Positions 1-8,283 are shown, counted from the stretch's first letter. The stretch is DNA of 64,000 nucleotides from BAIKAL-G1 sp943370385 (GCA_943370385.1 CALRQT020000008.1:89332-153331); one strand, 5' to 3'. Translations and numbers: made by a program. The notes: a model not told the origin generated them from the letters alone.

Positions 1-29
1 GCAAGCCATGACTGCTAATGTTGATTTGC

Positions 30-101
30 GCGGGTGTAATTCAGTGGTAGAATGTCAGCTTCCCAAGCTGAACGTCGCCGGTTCGAATCCGGTCACCCGC
101 T
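30..101 (+). tRNA. tRNA-Gly (anticodon CCC)
   Basis: A full cloverleaf can be folded. The acceptor stem pairs GCGGGTG (30-36) with CACCCGC (94-100), followed by the discriminator T101. The anticodon stem TCAGC/GCTGA encloses the loop TTCCCAA, so the anticodon at 62-64 is CCC and reads GGG glycine codons. The T-arm shows the usual GGTTCGAATCC. The 3' CCA is not encoded and must be added after transcription. CCC is the least common glycine isoacceptor and fits a GC-rich genome. Confidence 0.95.
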
Positions 102-173
102 TCGAGAGCTCAGTTGGGACTAGGGCTTAAGTCTGACCTTTCAGACCCAAACCCAAGCGTTGAAATCCCAGAT

Positions 174-193
174 TTGGCGAATATTGGCGAATA
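174..193. repeat. Perfect tandem duplication of a 10-mer
   Basis: TTGGCGAATA occurs twice in direct succession between the tRNA gene and the 3' end of the first small gene. Just upstream, 131-146 is a short hairpin, GTCTGA CCTT TCAGAC. The 102-254 interval holds no other recognisable signal. Confidence 0.5.
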
Positions 194-254
194 GTTACCA
201 AGTCGCCCATGGAACGATCGGCCTAGTCCTAACCAGAGCTGACCAGGGGCCCCT

Positions 255-461
255 TCAGCCGCGGGGCTTGATCAGCTGCAGCACCTGGGGACCGAGACTG
301 CCAGCACGCCGCTCACAATCGAGGGCCCGCAGGATCAAGCGGGCGGCCGCTTCAACGTCACCCTGCACCGCTGCGGCTTCAGCAGCGGCCTCATGAACGG
401 AAGCCTGGCCAATCAGGATCTTTTTCTGATCACCGCCAACGGCCGGTAGGACTGATTGCAT
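255..461 (-). CDS. Small conserved picocyanobacterial protein, function unknown
   Basis: The product is 68 aa and acidic to neutral, with an Ala-rich helical centre and the C-terminal segment ERRAGSLGPQVLQLIKPRG. That C-terminus resembles a small hypothetical protein I recall from Prochlorococcus and Synechococcus; this is memory, not a search. There is no signal peptide or membrane segment, and the Ala/Glu spacing suggests a two-helix bundle. An ATG five codons upstream (476) is an alternative start. It is the last of three small minus-strand genes that end near the tRNA. Function unknown. Confidence 0.55.
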   Translation of the reverse strand: MQSVLPAVGGDQKKILIGQASVHEAAAEAAAVQGDVEAAARLILRALDCERRAGSLGPQVLQLIKPRG

Positions 462-702
462 GTCTGGCCGGAACAAAACTGATACCTTGATAGAAATATA
501 CCGCCAGGCGAAACATTTTGCCTAGGGAAGCTGGAAACCTTGATCAGGCCACCAAGATCAAGCCATCTTGGAGACCCAGTCGAACCACTCTCTAGGTGAT
601 CCAAGCTGATGATCCGGGCGCGCATAGCCAAGCCGGTTGCCTGATCAAACAGCCCTTGGACAAGGGTGGATCAAGCGTGGGGGTGCTCGCCCGGTTTAGG
701 GG

Positions 703-951
703 TCAGGTGCCCGGTTCTTCGCGGTTGCCACCCAGCTCGGCGATCTGGGCCCGGAGTTGGTCCGAGCGTTGCTCGTCCCCCCGGGTGATGGCAACCGCCA
801 GGGCGAATTCCAGCTTTTCCAGTTGGTGGCCCCCTTCCTCCAGGGCCTGACAGGCGGGTGTTCCGGGCCCGACCTTGTTACCAAGGCGCCCGTTACTGGC
901 CTGGCTGGAAACGGGCGATTGTCCAGCGCACTGGCTGTTGAAGGATGCCAT
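703..951 (-). CDS. Small conserved cyanobacterial protein, function unknown
   Basis: The product is 82 aa. The first half is low complexity. The second half is a predicted helical hairpin, with LEKLEFALAVAITRGDEQR followed by a helix, and ends in LGGNREEPGT. The LGGN(x)EEPGT ending matches a small picocyanobacterial family from memory. An ATG six codons upstream (969) is possible. It lies 39 bp downstream of the 991-1422 gene on the same strand and may be cotranscribed with it. No catalytic motif is visible. Confidence 0.6.
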   Translation of the reverse strand: MASFNSQCAGQSPVSSQASNGRLGNKVGPGTPACQALEEGGHQLEKLEFALAVAITRGDEQRSDQLRAQIAELGGNREEPGT

Positions 952-990
952 CGTTGCCTTTCTTCCCATTGTGGCATCGATGGCCAGCCC

Positions 991-1422
991 TTAGCCAGCC
1001 GCAAAGGTGAGGGTCTCCTCGCTGGCCAGCCCGGCTTCCACCCCTAGGGCATCGCCTTCTCGAGCCTCCAGCTCCGCCAGCCCATCCCAGTCCAGCTCAG
1101 GATCTAGGTTTTCCTGGCCTGGATCTGCAGCATCGACTGGGGCGATCGGTAGCTCGCTGATCGGCAGCGAGCTATGGGGCAGCTCCGTGTCCGCCAACAA
1201 GCTGCGGCAATCGGCCAACAGCTGGTCGACCGAATCCAGGCACGCCAGCTCGGCCGGATCAACCTCGGGAGCAGTCCTGACCTGGGCCTGGAGGCTGGCG
1301 CCCTGCACCTCTAGGGCCCCGAGCCGTTGCTCAAGACTCACCAGGCGCTTGGACAGGGCTGCCACGGTCTGGGCCAGGTCTTCAGCGGTGCGGCTGATCC
1401 GGAAGGACACGGATTCGGACAC
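991..1422 (-). CDS. Coiled-coil protein, function unknown
   Basis: The product is 143 aa from a GTG start chosen because the recognisable sequence begins there (VSESVSFRIS). An in-frame start upstream at 1476 would add 18 poorly typical residues. Residues about 10-50 form a heptad-like segment (TAEDLAQTVAALSKRLVSLE and on) expected to be a coiled coil. The C-terminal half is acidic and low complexity. A similar N-terminus occurs, from memory, in small Synechococcus proteins of unknown role. It diverges from the membrane protein at 1518. Confidence 0.55.
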   Translation of the reverse strand: MSESVSFRISRTAEDLAQTVAALSKRLVSLEQRLGALEVQGASLQAQVRTAPEVDPAELACLDSVDQLLADCRSLLADTELPHSSLPISELPIAPVDAADPGQENLDPELDWDGLAELEAREGDALGVEAGLASEETLTFAAG

Positions 1423-1517
1423 GGTCGAATGGCGAACAGGTGGGCCGATGACACCACAGAAATGGCCATCGCTCAAGTGATCTCCCAGACTGCCTTCACC
1501 CCCAGGATCCGCCCCGC

Positions 1518-2039
1518 ATGCACGGCCCCATCACCCTGCTGCTCTATCTAGTGGCGGGCCTGGGCGGCGGTTTGTTGGCCATCCGCACCGGCATTCCCGC
1601 CGCCCCCCTGGCCGGAGCCCTGCTGGGGGCCGGGTTGGTGAGCATGAGCGGAAAACTGGAGGCGGCCCAATGGCCCCAGGGCACCCGCACGGTCTTGGAA
1701 ATCGCCATTGGCACGGTGATCGGCACCAGCCTCACCAGCACGGCCTTGGCCGAATTACGCCAGTTATGGCGTCCCGCCATCCTGATCACCGTGACCCTGG
1801 TGATGACAGGGCTAGTGGTGGGGCTGTGGTGCAGCCGCCTGCTGGGCATTGATCCGATCGTGGCCCTGCTGGGCGCCGCCCCAGGAGGGATCAGCGGCAT
1901 GAGCCTGGTGGGCGCCGAATTTGGCGTGGGGGCGGCCGTGGCGGCTTTGCATGCGGTGCGCCTAATCACGGTGCTGCTGGTGTTGCCCCTGGTGGTGCGG
2001 CTGGTGCTCTCCCTGGGTCAGGCCCCACCGGCCAACTGA
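1518..2039 (+). CDS. AbrB-family (AbrB duplication domain) membrane protein
   Basis: This 173-aa protein has about five hydrophobic segments and one copy of the AbrB-type membrane domain (the family named from ammonia monooxygenase-related/AbrB regulators of E. coli, COG3180). Diagnostic stretches are RTGIPAAPLAGALLGAG near residues 23-40 and GAAPGGISGMSLVGAEFG near 118-135. Canonical members carry two copies in about 350 aa; this is a half-length form, so it probably acts as a dimer. The substrate is unknown. The start is the only ATG before the first membrane segment. Confidence 0.8.
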   Translation: MHGPITLLLYLVAGLGGGLLAIRTGIPAAPLAGALLGAGLVSMSGKLEAAQWPQGTRTVLEIAIGTVIGTSLTSTALAELRQLWRPAILITVTLVMTGLVVGLWCSRLLGIDPIVALLGAAPGGISGMSLVGAEFGVGAAVAALHAVRLITVLLVLPLVVRLVLSLGQAPPAN

Positions 2040-2148
2040 AGGCAGCTTCGCCACCCCCAGGCCAGCCGCCCTGAAAACTGGCGAACCTGGACAGACGCCA
2101 GGCGATCGATACGGTGATCGAACTCCCCCCAGCGCCGGACTCAGACCC

Positions 2149-2604
2149 ATGGCGATCCACCCCCTTGCCTGCGCCCGCCAGCCCCGGCGCCCCGGCCAGT
2201 GCTGGCGCCAGGCCCTGCTGCTCCCCGCTCTGGCCATCGGCCTGCTGGATCCAAGCCAGCTCCTGGTCCGCCCTGCCCAGGCCGCCGCTGGCGACACCCC
2301 AGGGGGCAAGGGCGCCCAGGTGTACTGCTACATGCGCGCTAGCGGCAACAGCCACGAGGTCAGCTGGATCGCCGCCTATGCCTTGATCAAACGTCAAAGC
2401 GCCAGCCTGTTTAAAACCTCGCCAGAACATGCCTCCGTGATGATCACCGAAGCGGTGGTTCAGAACCCCACAAGTTTCCCGGAATGCGGCAAATACCTCG
2501 GCAGCCTCTATGAAAAGCAAGCGGCCGCCGAAGCCGCTGCCGCCGCCACCAGCCAACCCAGCAACAGCAGCAGCGGAGTCAACCGCAGCGATCGACCCAA
2601 CTAG
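2149..2604 (+). CDS. Exported hypothetical protein (DUF6554-like)
   Basis: This 151-aa protein has a long N-terminal region with a hydrophobic stretch (LLLPALAIGLL) and an Ala-rich site near residue 47 (AQAAAG), consistent with a signal peptide. The core contains YCYMRASGNSHEVSWIAAYAL, then SLFKTSPEHASVMITEAVV and FPECGKYLGSLY, with two conserved-looking cysteines. This pattern matches a cyanobacterial family of secreted hypotheticals that I believe is DUF6554. The tail is Ala/Ser-rich. Role unknown; the product probably acts in the periplasm or thylakoid lumen. Confidence 0.65.
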   Translation: MAIHPLACARQPRRPGQCWRQALLLPALAIGLLDPSQLLVRPAQAAAGDTPGGKGAQVYCYMRASGNSHEVSWIAAYALIKRQSASLFKTSPEHASVMITEAVVQNPTSFPECGKYLGSLYEKQAAAEAAAAATSQPSNSSSGVNRSDRPN

Positions 2605-2681
2605 TCCCGGGCGGGGCCCGTCGCCACCTCGAGGCCGGGCGGTTCCGCTGGTGGTGCGGGCTGGCCTGGTCATGGGGGCTG

Positions 2682-3062
2682 GTGGCAACCCTGGGAACGG
2701 CCTGCGGCCCCGCACCAACGCCCCAGGCCCGGATTCCCGATCCCGGCGATTGTCTCAACGCCGTGGCGATCGACCAGCTGGAGGGGGCCATCGCCCGCTG
2801 TGATGCGGTGGTGGCGGCCCACCCCCGCGATCCCCGACCCGTCAACGACAGGGCCCTCCTGCTGAGCCTGGCCCATCGCCAGGGGGCGGCCTGCCAGGAC
2901 ACGGCCAAGGCCGCCGCCCTGATGGCCCGGGGGGGCCCAGGGGAATCGGTGGATCCCACCATGGCCATGGAAATCCGGGGCCGCGCCGCCAGTTGCCGCG
3001 GCCTGCTGGCCAACCCTGCTGCCGCCCGTCCCCCGTTCACCAATCCGCGAGAAGGGCCTTGA
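2682..3062 (+). CDS. Hypothetical protein, possibly exported
   Basis: The frame is 126 aa from a GTG start. The N-terminus reads MATLGTACGPAP. Upstream in frame the translation stays hydrophobic (WWCGLAWSWGLV), suggesting a signal peptide or lipoprotein whose true start I cannot identify, because no ATG, GTG or TTG precedes it in frame. The centre (AIARCDAVVAAHPRDPRPVNDRA) looks like a single TPR-type helix pair. Four cysteines are present. The 3' end overlaps the convergent helicase gene by 26 bp. Recognition is weak. Confidence 0.45.
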   Translation: MATLGTACGPAPTPQARIPDPGDCLNAVAIDQLEGAIARCDAVVAAHPRDPRPVNDRALLLSLAHRQGAACQDTAKAAALMARGGPGESVDPTMAMEIRGRAASCRGLLANPAAARPPFTNPREGP

Positions 3063-4680
3063 CCATGGCCGGAAAACCCTGACGCCGCAGCTGCAGCGGC
3101 CGGCGCTGCAGCAACAGGGCAATCCGTTCCGCCTTACTGGCAATCAGCGCATCGACCAGCTGGTCGGCCACCCCCAATTGCAGCCAATGGCTGGTGAGGC
3201 TGCCCTCCATGCCGATGCGGTGGCAGCGGTCCTCAGCCTGCTCGGTATCGCCGGGGGTCCAGGGGCGCTCCAGCAGCACCACGTGGCGGGCCCGCTGCAG
3301 GCTGAAACCCAGGCCGCCGGCCCCGTAGGTGGCAATCAACAGGCGCGAGGCACCCGCCTGAAAGGCATCCACGGCACTCTGACGCTGGTGTGGCGGGACC
3401 TGTCCGGTGAGCAGCTGGCCGCCGAGCCGGTCCTGCAGCAACTGGGCAGAAGCCACAAAACTGCAGAACAACACCACCGATTCCCCCTGGGCCAGCAGCT
3501 GGCCCACCAGGGCCGCCGCCGCTGGCAGTTTGTAGTCGGCGCCGATCTGGCGCAGGGCCGTGAACACGGCTAGGGCCTCGGCATCGCGCCTCACCTCGCC
3601 GAGGGCCACCCGACGGCGATAGTCCTCCACCTTGCGCTGCAGCCGGTGTTGGAAGCCGCGGCCAGCGGCGTCATCCAGCTCGACCGGCACCATCCGCCGC
3701 TCCTTGGCCGGCAGATCCAGGCAATCCTGCTTGCGGCGATGCAAGAGCAGGGGCCGGGTCAGGCGCTGCAGCTCCTCGAGCTGGCTAGCGCCCTGGGCCT
3801 GCCAATGGCGCACACCGCCCCGCTCCAGCCAGTGGCCGTGGCAATAACGCTCCTCAAAGGCCCGTTGGTCCCGGGCGATCGGATGGCCGATCGCGGCCAG
3901 GAGGGGAAACAGCTGGGCCGGCCGGCCATTTTTCATCGGCGTGCCCGTCAGCAACCAGGCCGCCCGCAGGCGCGGGTGGCGGGCCAGGCGCAGGAAGGCC
4001 TGGGTGCGGGCAGCCGACACGTTTTGGGCGTAGTGGGCCTCATCGGCAATCAAGACCGTGCCCGCCGGGGGCAGGCCCCGGGGCAGCTTCGCCCAGCTGT
4101 GCAGCTCCAGGTCCAGCTCCAAGCTGGCGGCCTCCCGGCGCCAATGGCCGTGGAGCCCAGCCGGGGCCAGCACCACCACCCGGCAATCGGCGCAGCGCAC
4201 CATCGCCCGGGCCGCCACCAGCGCCGTAAGCGTCTTGCCCAGGCCCATGGGATCGGCCAGTAGGGCGCCGCGGCGGGCCAGCAGCCAGCGCACCGCCGCC
4301 CGTTGGTGGGAAAAGAGGCGCCGCTGATCCGCCAGGGGCTCGCCTGGGGCAGCGGCTGCTACGAGCTGGCGGTGGGGCGGCAGGGGCGGCAGGGGCTGGT
4401 CCAGCCAGGCCAGCCACTGGAGCAGCTCCGGCTCCAGGTGAAAACGCCGGCCCAAGCCAGCGTTGAGGGCACCGCCGGCCTCCAGGGGAAACTCCCAGCA
4501 GCGGCGGCGCGAAAACCAGTGGCCCTGGGGTCGGATGGCCCGCAGTTGGGCCTGTGTGACGGCATCGAATGGGGTGACCACCTCGATCGTGCCGGCGGCA
4601 CCAAGCCGCATCAGGCACCGGGACGGGTCAGCCAAGGGTGGTCGGCCGACAGCTTGGAACCCCAGGGCAGGGGGGATCAC
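3037..4680 (-). CDS. SNF2-family DEAD/DEAH-type helicase, SMARCAL1/ZRANB3-like
   Basis: This 547-aa superfamily 2 ATPase carries the SNF2 signature motifs: Walker A DPMGLGKT (143-150), motif II DEAH (213-216), motif III TGTPM (245-249), and in the second RecA lobe a motif V region (ATYGAGGLGFSLQRA) and motif VI (QAEDRCHRIG). Residues about 30-65 resemble a HARP domain (IEVVTPFD, then HWFSRRRCWEF), as in annealing helicases that rewind forked DNA. The GTG at 4680 is the longest start; the ATG at 4611, just before the HARP-like part, is equally plausible. The helicase diverges from a broken HNH nuclease gene. A role in fork or repair processing is inference. Confidence 0.85.
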   Translation of the reverse strand: MIPPALGFQAVGRPPLADPSRCLMRLGAAGTIEVVTPFDAVTQAQLRAIRPQGHWFSRRRCWEFPLEAGGALNAGLGRRFHLEPELLQWLAWLDQPLPPLPPHRQLVAAAAPGEPLADQRRLFSHQRAAVRWLLARRGALLADPMGLGKTLTALVAARAMVRCADCRVVVLAPAGLHGHWRREAASLELDLELHSWAKLPRGLPPAGTVLIADEAHYAQNVSAARTQAFLRLARHPRLRAAWLLTGTPMKNGRPAQLFPLLAAIGHPIARDQRAFEERYCHGHWLERGGVRHWQAQGASQLEELQRLTRPLLLHRRKQDCLDLPAKERRMVPVELDDAAGRGFQHRLQRKVEDYRRRVALGEVRRDAEALAVFTALRQIGADYKLPAAAALVGQLLAQGESVVLFCSFVASAQLLQDRLGGQLLTGQVPPHQRQSAVDAFQAGASRLLIATYGAGGLGFSLQRARHVVLLERPWTPGDTEQAEDRCHRIGMEGSLTSHWLQLGVADQLVDALIASKAERIALLLQRRPLQLRRQGFPAMVKALLADW

Positions 4681-4854
4681 CCCATCGGACCAAGGGGCGC
4701 TGGGTCAAACAGGGGGCCCCAGGGGAATGCCTCCAGGCCAGCTCCAAACCTGACAAACAAAATGAAATCTTAAGCAACTTCGCCCCAGTCCGCCAGGGCA
4801 AGCAGGCCAGAACAGGAGCCCTTGCCAAAGGGGCAAATGGCAGTCTTCGACACA

Positions 4855-4882
4855 TTGACATCTGGGCCGATCGGGCGAGAAT
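4855..4882 (+). promoter_or_regulatory. Putative sigma-70 promoter of the HNH gene
   Basis: A perfect -35 TTGACA (4855-4860) is followed after 16 bases by GAGAAT (4877-4882), which matches four of six -10 positions. Transcription would start near 4889, about 15 bases before the ATG at 4904. The intact -35 suggests the gene was expressed recently even though its frame is now interrupted. Confidence 0.5.
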
Positions 4883-4903
4883 TGCGCCAACCGAGACGAT
4901 CGG

Positions 4904-5335
4904 ATGCACGCCAGGGATGCGGTTTTCCTTGAAGATTTGTGCCCGAAACTTCGCGTTAGACATTGGAGGCAATCTCTCCACAAACACACGGATCAATCCT
5001 GAATTTACTGCGGCAAACAATCCGAATCGATCGACCATATTTTGCCCCGCAGCCGTGGCGGCCTAAGTGTCACTGAAAACTGTGTGCCAGCCTGCCTGTC
5101 CTGCAATGGCCTCAAAAGCGATACCGACGTGTTCGAGTGGTACCGCCGCCAACGCTTCTATGACCCTCGGCGGGCCATGGCGATTCGGGCCTGGCTTGAC
5201 GGAGATCTAAAGCTGGCCCTGCGCCTACTGCAATGGGCCAATCCAGGCGTGACGGCAAAAACCGAGCCCGCTGCCACCAAGCACAACCATCCAAAGCCAA
5301 GCACAGGTCCCGGCTGGACCCTACAAGCTGCCTGA
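4904..5335 (+). pseudogene. HNH endonuclease interrupted by an in-frame TGA at a zinc-ligand Cys codon
   Basis: Reading from the ATG at 4904 gives MHARDAVFLEDLCPKLRVRH up to codon 32. Codon 33 (5000-5002) is TGA, and the same frame continues as IYCGKQSESIDHILPRSRGG and ENCVPACLSCNGLKSD to 5335. The downstream part is a typical HNH domain: DH of motif I, the Asn of TENC, and CxxC. In homologues I recall, the residue before IYCG is Cys, giving CIYCG, so one base change TGC to TGA removes the first zinc Cys. Reinitiation at the TTG 5042 would lack half the zinc site and the catalytic DH. I read it as a recent nonsense mutation, a sequencing error, or less likely recoding. Confidence 0.8.
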
Positions 5336-5756
5336 GGCCTACACCCTGCTTCAAGATCGATCCATCGCCTGCCTACGGAAAGGCAGCTTGATCATCCCGA
5401 CGCTTACCTGATCACCAGGTGAGCATTTCTCTCATAACGGTTATTTTTAAGGGAACCATTGCTCCATCGGTTAGGCAGGAGAACTGAAACCCTAAGGGGA
5501 CATTGCCAAGGCTGGGCGGACTGGGCCGCCAGCCGGTTCCACGACCAGGTCCAGGTCCAAGTCAGCCCCTAATCAAGGGCTTCGCAGCAGCACCTGCCGC
5601 GGGGCATGGCGCCCACGGCAGCGGCCAAGCCCTAGGGCAACTGCCAAGTCCTTTGCGAGCAAAAGGCGCCATCGGAGCTGCCTTGCTACGGATTTGAGCC
5701 ATACTTGCCGCAAGTCCCATGGCCCTTGCCGGATCATGGCCATCAATTAAACATCA
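5336..5756. other. Non-coding interval before the antiporter
   Basis: About 420 bases carry no convincing reading frame on either strand. The only structure seen is a short inverted repeat, ACCTG ATCAC CAGGT (5406-5420), followed by an AT-richer patch (CATAACGGTTATTTTTAAG, near 5434-5452) that could hold a promoter. The 5503-5697 frame is low-complexity Pro/Gly/Ala and is not believed. Confidence 0.5.
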
Positions 5757-7043
5757 ATGCCAATGGAACACACGACCTATGTTTACATGCTTCTGTTCGG
5801 AGGCCTATTACTACTCTCTCGTCTTCTAGAGAAGATCTCCGAAAAAATAAAACTTCCAGGCATGCTGCTCATTCTCATCATGGGAATGCTTTTGCCTGAC
5901 TTTCTCGGCAATCATCAATCCTATCTTTCTGATGAGCAGGCGGAGTCAATCGCCAGCCTGGGACTGGCCATCATTCTATTTTATGGCGGTCTAACAACAC
6001 GATGGACCTCGATGCGTCGGGTGATTTGGTCTGGTTTACGGATGGCCACCCTGGGCTGCCTGATCACGGCTGGAGCAGCAACGGCCTTAATTTATGGCCT
6101 ATCGCGATTGAATCTTGATTACAATTTTATCCCTGTCCTAACCAATAGTGCTGGCACTCAATTTCCAGCCGACCTGCCCCTAGCCCTGTTTGTAGGAGCC
6201 ATGCTTTGCAGCACGGATGCAACAGCCGTATTGGCGCTCCTGCGGCCGATCGCCAGCAAGATCCCGGGCCCATTGCTGAACCTGATTGAGTGTGAATCTG
6301 GTTTTAACGATCCGGTGGCGGTGATCCTGGCGGGCGTCGCCCTTGCCCTCGCCAAAGGCCAACTAGAAGATCCGCTTCTACTGATCCGTGATGTCGGCCT
6401 TGAGTTTGCCGTTGGAGCTGCCGTCGGCTGGGCTGGCGCTTACCTGGGAACGTACATCCTCGGCCGAGACCATTACTTGAAGCCGAATGCCGGCAGCGAA
6501 GTGATCTGCCTGTCCCTGTTGATGTTTAGCTGTGCAACGGCTTTCCTCTGTGGTGGTAGTCCGCTGCTGTGCGCCTATGTGATGGGCTGCGTGATCGGCA
6601 ACTCCAACAAAATCGATTGCATCATCGTCTCCGAATTTACAATCATCAATCGGGCGTCCGAACTGATCTTATTGATTTGCCTGGGACTGGTTGTCTTTCC
6701 CCAAGATATCTGGCCCCTCAAGTGGTACGCGTTTGTGGTGTTCCTGATCACGATGGTCAGCCGGCTATTGATGACCTTTATCACCCTGTACCGCTCCCCT
6801 TTCCAGGCACCAGAGAAGACATTCTCAGCCTTTGCGGGCCTGCGGGGAGCGGTGCCGATTGCCATTGCGCTCCAGGCTGCCGCCAGTGGGGTTGTCTGGG
6901 GGCCCCTAATGCCGGCCTTCGCCCTCGCCGTCGTTCTATACGGGCTGATTTTGCAAGGCTATTTTCTGCCAGCCGCCACAGATTTGCTAGCCAACGCCCT
7001 GAAACCCCAGGCCGATCTGGCCATGAACGAGGCATCGAACTGA
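5757..7043 (+). CDS. CPA1-family Na+(K+)/H+ antiporter (NhaP type)
   Basis: This 428-aa protein has about 12 hydrophobic segments and the CPA1 hallmarks STDAT (152-156) and ESGFNDP (180-186), which hold the ion-binding Asp and the Asp of the exchange site. It should swap cytoplasmic Na+ or K+ for protons at the plasma membrane. It ends shortly after the last membrane segment, so the C-terminal TrkA/RCK regulatory part of NhaP2-type relatives is absent. An ATG at 5763 is an alternative start. Codon choice and base composition are visibly less GC-rich than flanking genes (many TTA, ATT, AAT), which suggests acquisition separately from the surrounding block. Confidence 0.9.
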   Translation: MPMEHTTYVYMLLFGGLLLLSRLLEKISEKIKLPGMLLILIMGMLLPDFLGNHQSYLSDEQAESIASLGLAIILFYGGLTTRWTSMRRVIWSGLRMATLGCLITAGAATALIYGLSRLNLDYNFIPVLTNSAGTQFPADLPLALFVGAMLCSTDATAVLALLRPIASKIPGPLLNLIECESGFNDPVAVILAGVALALAKGQLEDPLLLIRDVGLEFAVGAAVGWAGAYLGTYILGRDHYLKPNAGSEVICLSLLMFSCATAFLCGGSPLLCAYVMGCVIGNSNKIDCIIVSEFTIINRASELILLICLGLVVFPQDIWPLKWYAFVVFLITMVSRLLMTFITLYRSPFQAPEKTFSAFAGLRGAVPIAIALQAAASGVVWGPLMPAFALAVVLYGLILQGYFLPAATDLLANALKPQADLAMNEASN

Positions 7044-7100
7044 GGTCAGCGACTGGATCACGTTCGGATCTCCCGTTTGGGCCTTGGGCACCCAAGGTGC

Positions 7101-7331
7101 TCACCACACCCGGCAGGCCTCGGCTCCATTGTGGCGCTGGCAAATGGTTTCGAGGCTGCCTGGCTGCTCCGGAGCCACCAGCGTGGCCACCAGGAGCAAC
7201 ACCAGGGCCAGGAGCAGGGCCGCCGTGCCAGCGCCGGCACCTAGCCCGAATGGACCGCCATCCAAGCTGGTGGCAAGCCGGCGCGGACGCCGGCTGCTGG
7301 AACGGGAAGGGGAGAAACTGGAGGACGCCAT
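7101..7331 (-). CDS. Small single-span membrane protein, function unknown
   Basis: This 76-aa protein has a basic, Ser/Arg-rich N-terminus (residues 1-20), one strong transmembrane segment (ALLLALVLLLVATLVAP, about 38-54) and a short C-terminal domain ending ICQRHNGAEACRVW with two cysteines. The C-terminal signature recalls a small protein conserved in picocyanobacteria at this locus. The ATG at 7331 is preferred to 7385 because the longer form would run over the start of the divergent SDR gene (7366). Positive-inside rule: N-terminus cytoplasmic, Cys tail outside. Confidence 0.6.
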   Translation of the reverse strand: MASSSFSPSRSSSRRPRRLATSLDGGPFGLGAGAGTAALLLALVLLLVATLVAPEQPGSLETICQRHNGAEACRVW

Positions 7332-7365
7332 CGGCAACAGCCAAAGCAGTGATACATCTGTACTG

Positions 7366-8283
7366 ATGACCAGCGCACCTGTCAAGTCCCCGGGCCAGTT
7401 GCTGGTGCTCGGGGGCGGTTACAGCGGCCGTCGCTTCGCCGCCGCCATGGTCCAGGCCGGCTTTGACGTGACCGTCACCCACCGGGGCCCAAGGGACTCC
7501 GCCGCTGCCGATCCCTGGCGCTGGCTGGCCTTTGATCCCGATGCCGGGCTCGTCCCGAGCGCCGACGACCTGGCCGGCACCACCCACCTGCTCAGCACGA
7601 TCCCGCCCGACCGCCAAGGCCAGGATCCAGCCCTGGAGGCCCTGGCGCCCTTGCTGCGCCAGCTCCCCCTCGACTGGGTGGGCTACCTCTCCACCACCGG
7701 CGTCTACGGGGACCGCCAGGGCGGCTGGGTCGACGAAACCAGCCCAGCTAATCCAGGTCTGGAGCGCAGCCGTGCCCGCCTCGCCTGTGAGCAGGCCTGG
7801 CTCAGCAGTGGGCTGCCGGTACAGAGCTTCCGGCTACCGGCCATCTACGGTCCGGGCCGCAGCCCGTTTGTGGGACTCCAGCAGGGGACCAGCCGGCTGG
7901 TCCACAAGCCGGGCCAAGTGTTCTGCCGGATCCACGTCGATGACATCGTTGGAGCCTTGAGCCACTGTCTGGGCCTACCAGCCCAGGCGCGGCCCCCCCT
8001 GGTCAATGTCAGCGACGATTGCCCCTGCCCCTCCAGCGAAACCCTCGGTTTCGCTGCCCACCTACTGGGCTGCAACCTGCCACCCGTGCAAACGTTCGCC
8101 AGCGTGGCCGCCAGCATGGGGCCCATGGCCCTGAGCTTCTGGGCCGAAAACCGCCGAGTCCACAATCGGCGCCTTTGCCAAGACCTGGGCTACTCCCTGC
8201 GCTACCCGAGCTACCGCGAGGGGTTTAGGGCCTGCCTGGCCGAAGAACGGGCCGGTGCCCCAGAGCCCGAACCGGCCGGCTGA
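7366..8283 (+). CDS. NAD(P)-dependent epimerase/SDR-like protein (YeeZ type)
   Basis: This 305-aa protein has an N-terminal Rossmann fold with GGGYSG (16-21). Following stretches fit an extended (atypical) SDR fold: LSTTGVYGD near 103-111, SFRLPAIYGPGRSPF, and HVDDIVGAL. The classical YxxxK catalytic pair is not obvious, as in YeeZ-type members. The substrate is unknown. The ATG follows a stretch without coding character and sits 34 bp from the divergent small membrane gene. The 3' end overlaps the convergent 8211-8420 gene by 73 bp, an unusually long overlap. Confidence 0.8.
   Translation: MTSAPVKSPGQLLVLGGGYSGRRFAAAMVQAGFDVTVTHRGPRDSAAADPWRWLAFDPDAGLVPSADDLAGTTHLLSTIPPDRQGQDPALEALAPLLRQLPLDWVGYLSTTGVYGDRQGGWVDETSPANPGLERSRARLACEQAWLSSGLPVQSFRLPAIYGPGRSPFVGLQQGTSRLVHKPGQVFCRIHVDDIVGALSHCLGLPAQARPPLVNVSDDCPCPSSETLGFAAHLLGCNLPPVQTFASVAASMGPMALSFWAENRRVHNRRLCQDLGYSLRYPSYREGFRACLAEERAGAPEPEPAG

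Noticed and set aside
5000..5002. TGA read as selenocysteine
   Set aside because: No convincing hairpin follows the codon and cyanobacteria are not known to use selenocysteine; kept only as a testable alternative.
5503..5697. 64-aa open frame before the antiporter
   Set aside because: Pro/Gly/Ala-rich translation without helix pattern, signal or family likeness.
7084..7365. N-terminal extension of the SDR-like protein
   Set aside because: It is antisense to the small membrane protein and lacks SDR character; the Rossmann fold begins right after the ATG at 7366.
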